Assembly (NCBI GenBank): GCA_947175295.1
Contig: CAMWMK010000006.1
Span: 1-64,000, forward strand
Source: an uncultured Porphyromonadaceae bacterium
GTDB taxonomy: Bacteria; Bacteroidota; Bacteroidia; Bacteroidales; Muribaculaceae
Length of the DNA stretch: 64,000 bases
Direction: 5' to 3'
Made by a program: the position numbers and the translations under genes. Below are positions 18,058 to 26,350 of the stretch, piece by piece. Within the stretch, counting starts at the first letter, position 1, and every line of letters starts with the position of its first letter. The notes below the pieces were generated by a model that searched no databases, was not told the origin of the DNA, and saw nothing but the letters and a program-made list of their open reading frames with translations.

Positions 18058-18936
18058 ATGAAAGACTTTGTAGTAGGAATGGGAGAGGCCCTTTGGGACA
18101 TCCTTCCTGAAGGTAAGAAAATCGGCGGTGCTCCCGCAAACTTCGCATACCATGTCTCGCAGTTCGGCCTTCCGAGCTGTGTGGTAAGCGCCATCGGCGA
18201 CGATGCCCTCGGCCATGAGATAATCGAGAATTTCACTTCCAAGGGTCTCAACCAGTTGATCGCCGAGGTGCCTTATCCTACAGGTACTGTGCAGGTGGAG
18301 ATCGATCAGGCCGGTATCCCCCAGTATGACATCAAGGAGAACGTAGCCTGGGACAATATACCCTACAATGAGGCGCTTCAGGACCTCGCCAAGAAGACAA
18401 AGGCGGTCTGCTTCGGTTCGCTCGCACAGCGCAACGTTGTGTCACGTGAAACAATCAACCGTTTCCTTGACGCCATGCCGAAGAATGACGACAACCTTGT
18501 GGTGTTTGACGTCAACCTCCGTCAGGGTTTCTACAACAAGGATATCCTCACCAATTCGATGGAGCGCTGCAATATCCTTAAGATCAACGATGAGGAACTC
18601 GTCGTAGTAAGCCGAATGTTCGGCTATCCCGGCATCGACCTTCAGGACAAGTGCTGGATTCTTCTCGGCAAGTACAACCTCAAGATGCTCATCCTGACCT
18701 GCGGCGTCAACGGCAGCTATGTCTTCACTCCGGGCAAGGTGTCGTTCCAGCCCACTCCCAAGGTAGAGGTAGAAGACACGGTAGGTGCCGGCGATTCCTT
18801 CACGGCAGCCTTCATAGCCAGCATACTGAAGGGTAAGAGCGTAGAGGAAGCACACGCCACGGCAGTCCGCACCTCCGCTTTCGTCTGCACCAAGAAAGGC
18901 GCTATGCCCGTACTTCCCTCCGATCTGACAGAATAA
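18058..18936 (+). CDS. Fructokinase, PfkB/ribokinase family
   Basis: A cytoplasmic sugar kinase of 292 residues, predicted to phosphorylate fructose to fructose-6-phosphate for glycolysis. The N-terminal PfkB motif (GEALWDILPEGKKIGGAPANFAYHVSQFG), with the substrate-binding GGAPAN stretch, is present. So is the C-terminal signature DTVGAGDSFTAAFIA (about 240-254), whose GAGD contains the catalytic Asp. Length is normal for the family. It completes the pathway: outer-membrane uptake, GH32 cleavage, permease, kinase. The specificity is inferred from these neighbours; 2-keto-3-deoxygluconate or ribose kinases share the fold. Confidence 0.9.
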   Translation: MKDFVVGMGEALWDILPEGKKIGGAPANFAYHVSQFGLPSCVVSAIGDDALGHEIIENFTSKGLNQLIAEVPYPTGTVQVEIDQAGIPQYDIKENVAWDNIPYNEALQDLAKKTKAVCFGSLAQRNVVSRETINRFLDAMPKNDDNLVVFDVNLRQGFYNKDILTNSMERCNILKINDEELVVVSRMFGYPGIDLQDKCWILLGKYNLKMLILTCGVNGSYVFTPGKVSFQPTPKVEVEDTVGAGDSFTAAFIASILKGKSVEEAHATAVRTSAFVCTKKGAMPVLPSDLTE

Positions 18937-18956
18937 ATCCATCTTCTTTAGCTCAG

Positions 18957-18991
18957 AAGCCTCCCGACGCACCCGATGCGGCGGGAGGCTT
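18957..18991 (+). terminator. Hairpin terminator after fructokinase
   Basis: Arms AAGCCTCCCG (18957-18966) and CGGGAGGCTT (18982-18991) form a perfect 10-bp stem 21 bases after the stop codon. The U-run is missing, so termination may be partial. Confidence 0.55.
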
Positions 18992-19030
18992 CGCCATTCC
19001 AAGGGTAATGCATACGCCTGACTTGAGCCG

Positions 19031-19076
19031 AATCTTTTCCAAAAGCGGGTAAAAGTATACACTTTTGGAAAAGATT
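19031..19076. repeat. Dispersed palindrome, copy A
   Basis: Arms AATCTTTTCCAAAAG (19031-19045) and CTTTTGGAAAAGATT (19062-19076) are perfect 15-bp complements with a 16-base loop. The same arm sequence, with longer arms, forms the palindrome at 41374-41429. It lies in the 430-base gap between fructokinase and alpha-galactosidase genes. Confidence 0.7.
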
Positions 19077-19180
19077 TGTTTTGGGCTGCCTCTATGTTCT
19101 TATGGCATATGCACAGAGGAGGGAGGGCACCAGTCGCTGAGCACATGATGGCTCCCCCGGATGCGATCTGTAGAGGATTG

Positions 19181-19267
19181 ATTTGGTAAATTTGATTCAG
19201 GTATTTGGTAATTTCAGTTCAGATTGCTAAGAAACAGTGAGTTGCGTCATTATTACCAAACGTTTGG
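19181..19267. promoter_or_regulatory. Candidate regulator-binding repeats upstream of GH36
   Basis: ATTTGGTAA occurs twice in direct orientation (19181-19189, 19203-19211), spaced exactly 22 bases apart. An inverted copy (ATTACCAAA, 19252-19260) runs into the perfect 12-bp palindrome CCAAACGTTTGG (19256-19267), which ends 11 bases before the -33 box. This arrangement suits an AraC-type activator, probably the hybrid regulator at 26351. Confidence 0.5.
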
Positions 19268-19278
19268 CGCATGGGAGT

Positions 19279-19309
19279 TTTGAGGAGGGAGCCACATTCT
19301 GTAATTTTG
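19279..19309 (+). promoter_or_regulatory. Promoter of the alpha-galactosidase operon
   Basis: TTTG (19279-19282), a 19-base spacer and TAATTTTG (19302-19309) match the Bacteroidetes -33/-7 consensus fully. The start codon is 57 bases downstream. Confidence 0.75.
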
Positions 19310-19365
19310 CGGTGTCGAAAGACAGGAACCTTTTCATGAAATAAACAACTTTAAAATACTACTCC

Positions 19366-21573
19366 ATGACGCTCAAAAGAATCATTCCGCTTGCTCTCGC
19401 AGCTTCCGTCTTTATCACTGCCGAGGCAAAGGAGAATCCCCTCATCAGAATCTCGACCGACGGCACCGAGATGATCATGACGGTGGCCGACAACGGCAAT
19501 CTCGTACATAATTATTATGGAAAGAAGTTCAAGAACGCCCTTCCATATCAAACCAAGAAATACCGCGAGCAGCCGGACAACGGAGCCGGTTTCGCTCCCC
19601 AGGCGTTTCCCGCCTATGGAGGATATGTGACGATATCCCCAGCCCTCAAGCTCGTACACTCCGACGGATCGCATACAACCCACCTAAAGTACGTCTCCCA
19701 TTCGGTGACCCAGCTGCAAGACGACGTCACCCGGACGGAGATAACCCTTAACGATCCCCTGTATGACGTCGACCTAACCCTGACATTCGATGCCTACGGC
19801 AAGGAGAACGTCATCACCCAGTCAGCCACCCTCACCAACAAAGAGGAGGGACGGCTCACGGTGGAAAACCTTGCCTCCACATACCTGCCGCTCCATGCCG
19901 ATTCCTACTACCTCACACATTTCCACGGTGTATGGGCCACGGAGATGCAGCTTGTAGAGGAACAGCTTCAGCCCGGCATCAAGAGCGTGGAGTCAAAAAG
20001 GGGAGTACAGGCCACCCAGACAGCGAATCCCGCCTTCCTGCTGTCGCTCAACGGGCCGGCGCGTGAGGACCACGGAGATGTCTATGGAGGTGCACTTGCA
20101 TGGTCCGGCAATTACAAGCTGACCTTCGAACAGGATGAATGCGGACGCATGAATGTGGTCGGCGGCATCAATGATTTCGCCTCCACCTACTATCTTGATA
20201 ACGGCCAGAGCCTCACAACCCCGGATATGGTATGGACATTCAGCGACAAGGGACGCGGGCAGGTGTCGCGCAACCTTCATGACTGGATACGCAACCATTC
20301 CCTCGCCCATCCCGACATGGAACGCCCGGTGGTGCTCAACAGCTGGGAAGGGGCCTACATGAACTTCGACGAGAAGACGATCACAGACATGATCGACGAC
20401 GCAGCAAAGATAGGAGTCGAGATGTTTGTCCTCGATGACGGATGGTTCGGAAACGGAGAATACGCACGAAACACCGACCACGCCGGTCTGGGAGACTGGC
20501 AGGTGAACACCGAGAAGCTTCCGAGAGGAATCGACTACCTCGCCAAGCATGCCGTGAAGAACGGCCTCAAGTTCGGCATATGGATCGAACCGGAGATGGT
20601 GAATCCCAAAAGCCGGCTTGCCGAGGCGCATCCCGAATGGATCGTCAAGAGCGGAGACCGCGACAGACTTCAGATCCGCCAGCAGTGGATCCTTGACCTA
20701 ACCAATCCCGAAGTGCAGGATTTCATAGTCAAGACATTCGACGATGTACTCGCCCTGAGTTCTGACATCAGCTATATAAAATGGGACGCCAACCGATTCG
20801 TGACGGACTTCGGCTCGGAGCATCTCCCTTCCGACCGCCAGTCTCATTTCTGGATAGACTATACAAAAGGACTTTACTCTGTATATGACAGGATCAGGGA
20901 ATCGCATCCCGACGTGATGATACAGCTCTGCAGCTCCGGAGGGGCACGTCTTGACATGGGCGCCCTTAAATATCACGATGAGTTCTGGACAAGCGACAAT
21001 ACCAACTCACTTGACCGCATCCGCATCCAGAACAGCACCAACCTCTTCTATCCTGCTATGGCCACTGCCTCGCACGTCTCCACCAGCCCCAACCACCAGA
21101 CAGGCATGATGGCTCCCTTGAAATACCGTTTTGACGTGGCCATGTCAGGTCGCCTGGGCCTTGAGCTTCAGCCCAAGCACCTCAACGAGAAGGAGTGGGA
21201 ATTTGCCAAAAACGCCATTGCAAACTATAAGAAGATTCGCCCGATCGTTCAATTCGGCGACCTCTACAGACTTAAGAATCCGGAAGACGGAAGCGGGTGG
21301 GCTTCCCATCAGTATGTGTCGAAAGACGGCAAGCAATCTGTATTTTTCGCTTACAGCATGAAGTACCATGGCAGGACGACCTTCTTCCAGACACGCCTCA
21401 AAGGCCTTGATCCAGACAAGCAGTACAGGATAACAGAAATAAACAAGGCCGGATGGCCCTCATTCTACGGTGACGGGCAGGTTTTTCCGGGTGACTATCT
21501 GATGAACGAGGGAATCTCACTCAACGGAGGCAATAATTTCGACAGTACAGTTCTCCATATCGAAGAAATTTAA
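19366..21573 (+). CDS. GH36 alpha-galactosidase
   Basis: A secreted or periplasmic alpha-galactosidase of 735 residues, the usual length of GH36. A signal peptide (MTLKRIIPLALAASVFITAEA) is followed by an N-terminal beta-supersandwich, a TIM barrel and a C-terminal beta domain. Catalytic signatures are seen: YIKWDANRF near 470 (nucleophile Asp) and EFWTSDNTNSLDRI near 540 (acid/base Asp), with CSSGGARLDMG between them and LDDGWFG upstream. It removes terminal alpha-1,6-galactose from melibiose, raffinose, stachyose or galactomannan side chains. It heads an operon with a SusC/SusD pair (26-base gap to SusC). A fructan operon directly upstream makes raffinose-family sugars an attractive substrate. 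Confidence 0.94.
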   Translation: MTLKRIIPLALAASVFITAEAKENPLIRISTDGTEMIMTVADNGNLVHNYYGKKFKNALPYQTKKYREQPDNGAGFAPQAFPAYGGYVTISPALKLVHSDGSHTTHLKYVSHSVTQLQDDVTRTEITLNDPLYDVDLTLTFDAYGKENVITQSATLTNKEEGRLTVENLASTYLPLHADSYYLTHFHGVWATEMQLVEEQLQPGIKSVESKRGVQATQTANPAFLLSLNGPAREDHGDVYGGALAWSGNYKLTFEQDECGRMNVVGGINDFASTYYLDNGQSLTTPDMVWTFSDKGRGQVSRNLHDWIRNHSLAHPDMERPVVLNSWEGAYMNFDEKTITDMIDDAAKIGVEMFVLDDGWFGNGEYARNTDHAGLGDWQVNTEKLPRGIDYLAKHAVKNGLKFGIWIEPEMVNPKSRLAEAHPEWIVKSGDRDRLQIRQQWILDLTNPEVQDFIVKTFDDVLALSSDISYIKWDANRFVTDFGSEHLPSDRQSHFWIDYTKGLYSVYDRIRESHPDVMIQLCSSGGARLDMGALKYHDEFWTSDNTNSLDRIRIQNSTNLFYPAMATASHVSTSPNHQTGMMAPLKYRFDVAMSGRLGLELQPKHLNEKEWEFAKNAIANYKKIRPIVQFGDLYRLKNPEDGSGWASHQYVSKDGKQSVFFAYSMKYHGRTTFFQTRLKGLDPDKQYRITEINKAGWPSFYGDGQVFPGDYLMNEGISLNGGNNFDSTVLHIEEI

Positions 21574-21599
21574 TAACTTTACATTCGTAATTACACATC

Positions 21600-24500
21600 A
21601 TGAAAAAAGCATTAACCTTCATAATGAGTCTTCTGGCGGTATTGCCGATGCTTGCAGGAGAAATCATTACAGTCAGCGGCGTTGTGGTAGACGCCGCAAC
21701 CCAGGAACCCCTTATCGGCGCGACCATCCTCGTAAAGGGCACCTCCAACGGAACCGCAACCGGAATTGACGGAGACTTCAGCCTTAAAGTCGAGGTTGGA
21801 AGCACGCTTCAGGTATCATACGTAGGCTATACGACCGCAGACTTCAAGGTGCCGGCAAACGGACAGATGAACATCTCCCTTTCCGAGAACTCCTCGGTTC
21901 TCGACGAGGTGGTAGTTGTCGGCGCCGTGATGAAGAAAGCCGACCTTACAGGCTCAGTGGGATACTTAGACGCCGAAAAACTGAACGAGACTCCTTCAAC
22001 CACCGTAGCCGGAGCGTTGCAGGGCAAGATGGCGGGTCTTATGGTGACTCCAAGCGGAAAACCGGGCGAAGACGCTACCGTGAGGGTACGAGGCATCAAC
22101 ACCATCAACTCAGGCTCGTCGCCCATCTATGTCATTGACGGTCTTGTGATGGACGGAGAGTTCGGTTCGTTCAACTCTATAAATCCGGAGGATGTGGAGT
22201 CTATTCAGGTGCTTAAGGATGCTTCAGCTACGGCAATCTACGGTTCACGCGGCGCCAACGGCGTAATCCTCGTCACCACCAAGAAGGGGCGCAAGGGTGA
22301 AGGTAAGGTGACATATGACGGCTGGATCCAGACCTCGCACATCGCGCACCGTCCGAAAACCATGAACGCCCGCCAGCTCGGCGACCTCCGGATCGACGCC
22401 TTCGCCAACGGCTATATCTTCTCAAATCCGGGCGCAGACAGAGATGCCTATATAAAAAATACACTTTTAGGAACAAACACGGCATTCTCCGCAGAGGAGC
22501 TGACAACATATAATTCAGGCGAATCATACGACTGGCTCGACCGCTTCACTCAGACCGGTGTAACCCAGAGCCATACCGTAAGCTTCTCAAACGGAGGAGA
22601 CAAGTATAATCTCTTCGCAAGCTTCAGCTACAGCGGCATCAAGGGTATAACGATAGGTACGAAAAACAACCGCTACTCAGGACGCGTGAATGTAGATTCC
22701 GACATCAAGTCATGGCTGAAGGTGGGTACAAACACCCAGTTCTCACGAACCGACGACAAGATGCCTACCGACGACGTATTCAACCAGGCCATGGCTGCCA
22801 ATCCTATGCTGAATCCCGCTCCCTATCAGGATCCGGCCACCCGCTACACTTACGATTACCTTACGCTTTACTACCGCGCCCACACGGAGTCGAACAACAA
22901 CGACTACAATCCCTACAACTCCCTTGAAGTGGACCAGAAACGTGTACGCGACCGCCTTATCTCTTCAAACTACGTCAATGTGAATCCTATCGAAGGGCTG
23001 AACATACGCTCCACATTCGCTTTCGACCTCGCCAACCAGACATGGATGGAATATACCCCCGACTATATTCAGCAGGCGATACGCCACTACAACGGAGACG
23101 CAAGGGCAAAGCATGAACGCTGGACCAAGCTTTCCTGGCAGTGGGACAACACTATCACTTACCGTCATACTTTCGGTGACGTACACAACACTGACTTCCT
23201 CCTCGGCACATCCGCTTCCCGAAGCACCTTCAACTATACCAAGGCGCAGGGTGACCGCTTCGCATCGAACGACCTCGGCTTCAACGATCTGGCCGGAGCA
23301 GCTGCCAACGACAAGAAAGAGATAGACTCCAATTTCTACGCATCGTCCCTCCTCTCTTACCTTGTAAGGGTAAACTACAACTACGACCAACGCTACTACC
23401 TTACGGCCACCGCCCGTTATGACGGATCCTCCAAGTTCGGACCCGGCCATAAATGGGGTATATTCCCTTCATTCTCCGCCAACTGGGCAGTCACGAACGA
23501 GAAGTTCATGGAAGATCAGCATGTCTTCGACAACCTTAAGCTTCGCGTAGGTTACGGCGTAGTCGGCAACCAGGACATAGAGAACTATGCCTACGCGACA
23601 ATGTACTATTCCACCGTCAGCAACGGATCTGCATCGTACGCCACAAGCGGACTTCTCGGAAATCCCCTTCTCACCTGGGAAAAGCAGAAGCAGACGAACA
23701 TCGGCCTTGACATGGCGTTCCTCAACAACCGCCTGCGTCTCTCTCTGGATGGATTCTTCATCAACAACGACAACCTTCTCATGAAGCACTCGCTTGCCCT
23801 GACCTCCGGATACAGCGAGGAATGGGAAAACATAGGTTCCGTAACCAACCGTGGCTTTGAGATGACTCTCAGCGCGACACCAATCGATCTCCCTGACTTC
23901 ACCTGGAACGTATCGGCCAACCTTTCACTCGACCACAACAAGGTCAACAAACTGCACGGCGGCGTGAACAGAATCCTCAACGGCACGGAGCGCACCGGCA
24001 ACATCTTCCTCGGCGAATCGCTCAACTCCATCTATACCCTCCAGTGCGGCGGCATTGCTACGGAAGCGAACCGCGACCAATGGGAAGGCATCGACTACAA
24101 CGGCAAGAACGTAGGCATAGGCGACCTCTTCGCCATTGACCAGAACGGCGACAAGGTCGTAGACCAGAACGACCGTGTAATCGTTGGATGCATGGATCCC
24201 AAGATGTATGGAGGTTTCTCCACCGATTTCTCCTGGAAAGGACTTACCCTCAACGCGATCTTCAACTACTCCATAGGAGGGAAGAAGATAAGCGACTATT
24301 ATGAGTCACTTCTCGCATCCACCGGCACCTCCATGGCATCGGTCGACCTTCTCGACCGCTGGAGCATCCAGAATCCCAACGGCGCGTTCCCGAGAGCGAT
24401 AACCAACACGTCCTCAGGCTACAATCCATATTATGCGTGGGATACTGACTTCGCAATCCAGAATACATCCTACCTGCGCTTGGCGACCCTTACGCTCAGC

Positions 24501-24674
24501 TATACATTGCCTAAGAAATGGATGAAAGCCATCTATTTCGACAACATCAGAGTGTATGCCACCGGCTCCAACCTTTTCACAGCGACAAAATACAAAGGAT
24601 TCGACCCTGAGACAGGCGACTTCGGCTATCCTGCCACACGCTCCTTCACCTTCGGCCTGAACCTGACTTTCTAA
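21600..24674 (+). CDS. susC: SusC-like TonB-dependent transporter (alpha-galactoside locus)
   Basis: An outer-membrane TonB-dependent oligosaccharide importer, 1024 residues. Signal peptide MKKALTFIMSLLAVLPMLAG, then a CarboxypepD_reg-like domain (EPLIGATILVKGTSNGTATG) at about 22-105. The SusC signature SVLDEVVVVGAVMKKADLTG is followed by the plug (VRVRGINTINSGSSPIYVIDG, IYGSRGANGVILVTTKKG). The barrel ends FTFGLNLTF with a terminal aromatic residue. It follows the GH36 gene closely and is followed by SusD 13 bases later. Compared with the fructan SusC it is a distinct paralogue. Galactosyl-oligosaccharide specificity is inferred from the GH36 partner. Confidence 0.93.
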   Translation: MKKALTFIMSLLAVLPMLAGEIITVSGVVVDAATQEPLIGATILVKGTSNGTATGIDGDFSLKVEVGSTLQVSYVGYTTADFKVPANGQMNISLSENSSVLDEVVVVGAVMKKADLTGSVGYLDAEKLNETPSTTVAGALQGKMAGLMVTPSGKPGEDATVRVRGINTINSGSSPIYVIDGLVMDGEFGSFNSINPEDVESIQVLKDASATAIYGSRGANGVILVTTKKGRKGEGKVTYDGWIQTSHIAHRPKTMNARQLGDLRIDAFANGYIFSNPGADRDAYIKNTLLGTNTAFSAEELTTYNSGESYDWLDRFTQTGVTQSHTVSFSNGGDKYNLFASFSYSGIKGITIGTKNNRYSGRVNVDSDIKSWLKVGTNTQFSRTDDKMPTDDVFNQAMAANPMLNPAPYQDPATRYTYDYLTLYYRAHTESNNNDYNPYNSLEVDQKRVRDRLISSNYVNVNPIEGLNIRSTFAFDLANQTWMEYTPDYIQQAIRHYNGDARAKHERWTKLSWQWDNTITYRHTFGDVHNTDFLLGTSASRSTFNYTKAQGDRFASNDLGFNDLAGAAANDKKEIDSNFYASSLLSYLVRVNYNYDQRYYLTATARYDGSSKFGPGHKWGIFPSFSANWAVTNEKFMEDQHVFDNLKLRVGYGVVGNQDIENYAYATMYYSTVSNGSASYATSGLLGNPLLTWEKQKQTNIGLDMAFLNNRLRLSLDGFFINNDNLLMKHSLALTSGYSEEWENIGSVTNRGFEMTLSATPIDLPDFTWNVSANLSLDHNKVNKLHGGVNRILNGTERTGNIFLGESLNSIYTLQCGGIATEANRDQWEGIDYNGKNVGIGDLFAIDQNGDKVVDQNDRVIVGCMDPKMYGGFSTDFSWKGLTLNAIFNYSIGGKKISDYYESLLASTGTSMASVDLLDRWSIQNPNGAFPRAITNTSSGYNPYYAWDTDFAIQNTSYLRLATLTLSYTLPKKWMKAIYFDNIRVYATGSNLFTATKYKGFDPETGDFGYPATRSFTFGLNLTF

Positions 24675-24687
24675 CACACCCACATCA

Positions 24688-26256
24688 ATGAAGACAAACA
24701 TTATCACAATCATACTTGCGGCCTTATCGCTTGGCGCAATGACTTCCTGCTCCGACTTCCTTACGGAAGACAGCCAGATGGGCCTTACCGAAGAGCAGAT
24801 CTACAGTGACCTCTCCTATATAGAAACCAACCTTACCGGTATCTACGACAATATGCGCGACTGGACCCGTTCAGACGAGAGGGCATGGTTCCTTATGACC
24901 GGAACCGACGAGATCCAGCGAGGCGCGTTGCAGATGAAAGACGGCGGTGAAAACGCCAGTCTTGACAACTACGACGCCAACCTCAACTCCCTTACAGGGC
25001 GCGTCAAGGACCAGTGGAACGCCCGTTTCCCGGTAGTGACTGCGGCTGCCAAGATCATCAAGGCACTTGAAAACACTGATATCCAGGCGGGAACCAAGGC
25101 TGCCGAGCTTCTCGGAGAGGCATGTTTCATCAGAGGATTCATGGATCTGGAGCTTGCCGCATACTGGGGTGAGATTCCGGTAATCGACCTCAACAAGGTA
25201 GGGGAGACGGGATACGGTCGCCAGTCCCTTACAGACAGCTGGAAATTCGTTATCGCCGACTTGGAAAAAGCGGCGAAATATGCTCCATCGAGCAATGACC
25301 CCGGTCGTGCCACTTCAGGAGCCGGATATGCGATGCTGGGAAAGGCCTATATGGCAGCCCCTGTCGAAACCGGGCTACGGGACTTCTCGAAGGCAGCGGA
25401 ATGCTTTAGGAAAGTCATGGAAATGAACTACTCATTGGTAAACTTCGCTGACCTCTTTGACTACAGCAAGCCCAACACATCAGAATCCATCTATGAGTTT
25501 CAGTTCAACAATACTCCGAACCAGAACAAGATCATGTTCCAGATCGGCTCGCGCGTGGCCCAGAACTGGTGGAGCGACGGCTGCTACTTCGCAGGCTATG
25601 ACCATGTGGTGGTGACCGAATACGCATACAGCAGTGCTTCGGAAGGGGGCATCTGGGAGGAAGGAGACCTACGTCGCAACGAATCAATACGCTACGACTT
25701 CTCCTATTACGGTGAGACGCCGAATCTTGACTGCGTTGCATGGGAAGACCTCGGCGAGGACCATGATGAGCTTAAGCCACACGTAAAGAAGTATGAGGAC
25801 TTCCGTACCGACCAACATTCCGGTCTTGGCCTGAACAATATGTGGAACTCGGGTAAGAACATTCCGATGCTGCGCTACGCCGATGTGCTTCTCTCCTACG
25901 CCGAGTGTCTTAACGAGCTTAACCGCACCTCCGAAGCTGTGGAGGTAGTGAATCAGGTAAGAAACCGCGCCTGGGGCTTCAACCTGCCTGACGACATGAA
26001 GTGGGGCAATATGACAGCCGATGAATTCCGTGTGAGGATCATGGATGAGCGTATGCGTGAGCTGTTTGGCGAGAACTGGCGCCGATTCGACCTCATCCGC
26101 ACCGGAAAGTTCGTGGAATATGTGAAGGAAAGGAATAAATGGGCTAAGCGTTCGGGAACAATCGACGCCCACAACATGCGCTATCCCATCCCCAACGAGG
26201 AAATCGAGCAGAACGAAGACATGACCTCCGAGGATCAGAATGAAGGTTACCGTTGA
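24688..26256 (+). CDS. susD: SusD-like lipoprotein (alpha-galactoside locus)
   Basis: A RagB/SusD family surface lipoprotein, 522 residues, pairing with the SusC encoded 13 bases upstream. The lipoprotein signal MKTNIITIILAALSLGAMTSC places the acylated Cys at 21, followed by SDFLTEDSQMG. The SusD core shows the typical helices (GEACFIRGFMDLELAAYWGEIP) and the C-terminal block MDERMRELFGENWRRFDLIRTGKF. It binds oligosaccharide at the cell surface and acts as the transporter lid. A hairpin follows the stop codon. Confidence 0.92.
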   Translation: MKTNIITIILAALSLGAMTSCSDFLTEDSQMGLTEEQIYSDLSYIETNLTGIYDNMRDWTRSDERAWFLMTGTDEIQRGALQMKDGGENASLDNYDANLNSLTGRVKDQWNARFPVVTAAAKIIKALENTDIQAGTKAAELLGEACFIRGFMDLELAAYWGEIPVIDLNKVGETGYGRQSLTDSWKFVIADLEKAAKYAPSSNDPGRATSGAGYAMLGKAYMAAPVETGLRDFSKAAECFRKVMEMNYSLVNFADLFDYSKPNTSESIYEFQFNNTPNQNKIMFQIGSRVAQNWWSDGCYFAGYDHVVVTEYAYSSASEGGIWEEGDLRRNESIRYDFSYYGETPNLDCVAWEDLGEDHDELKPHVKKYEDFRTDQHSGLGLNNMWNSGKNIPMLRYADVLLSYAECLNELNRTSEAVEVVNQVRNRAWGFNLPDDMKWGNMTADEFRVRIMDERMRELFGENWRRFDLIRTGKFVEYVKERNKWAKRSGTIDAHNMRYPIPNEEIEQNEDMTSEDQNEGYR

Positions 26257-26261
26257 TTACG

Positions 26262-26301
26262 ATGTCATGCATCAGCCTGACACCGGGCTGATGCATGACA
26301 T
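26262..26301 (+). terminator. Hairpin after the alpha-galactoside susD
   Basis: Arms ATGTCATGCATCAGCC (26262-26277) and GGCTGATGCATGACAT (26286-26301) form a perfect 16-bp stem with an 8-base loop, six bases after the susD stop. A-run rather than U-run follows on the plus strand. Confidence 0.6.
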
Positions 26302-26315
26302 TCAAAAAAAATCGT

Positions 26316-26323
26316 TAACTTTG
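26316..26323 (+). promoter_or_regulatory. -7 box for the second hybrid regulator
   Basis: TAACTTTG matches TAnnTTTG, 28 bases before the chosen start codon, so the regulator has its own promoter separate from the susD transcript. Confidence 0.6.
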
Positions 26324-26350
26324 CATTTCTAACATATCTTGAATCTCCAT

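Noticed and set aside
19031-19076. Palindrome considered as an insertion-sequence end
   Set aside because: No transposase gene, target-site duplication or matching opposite end is near.
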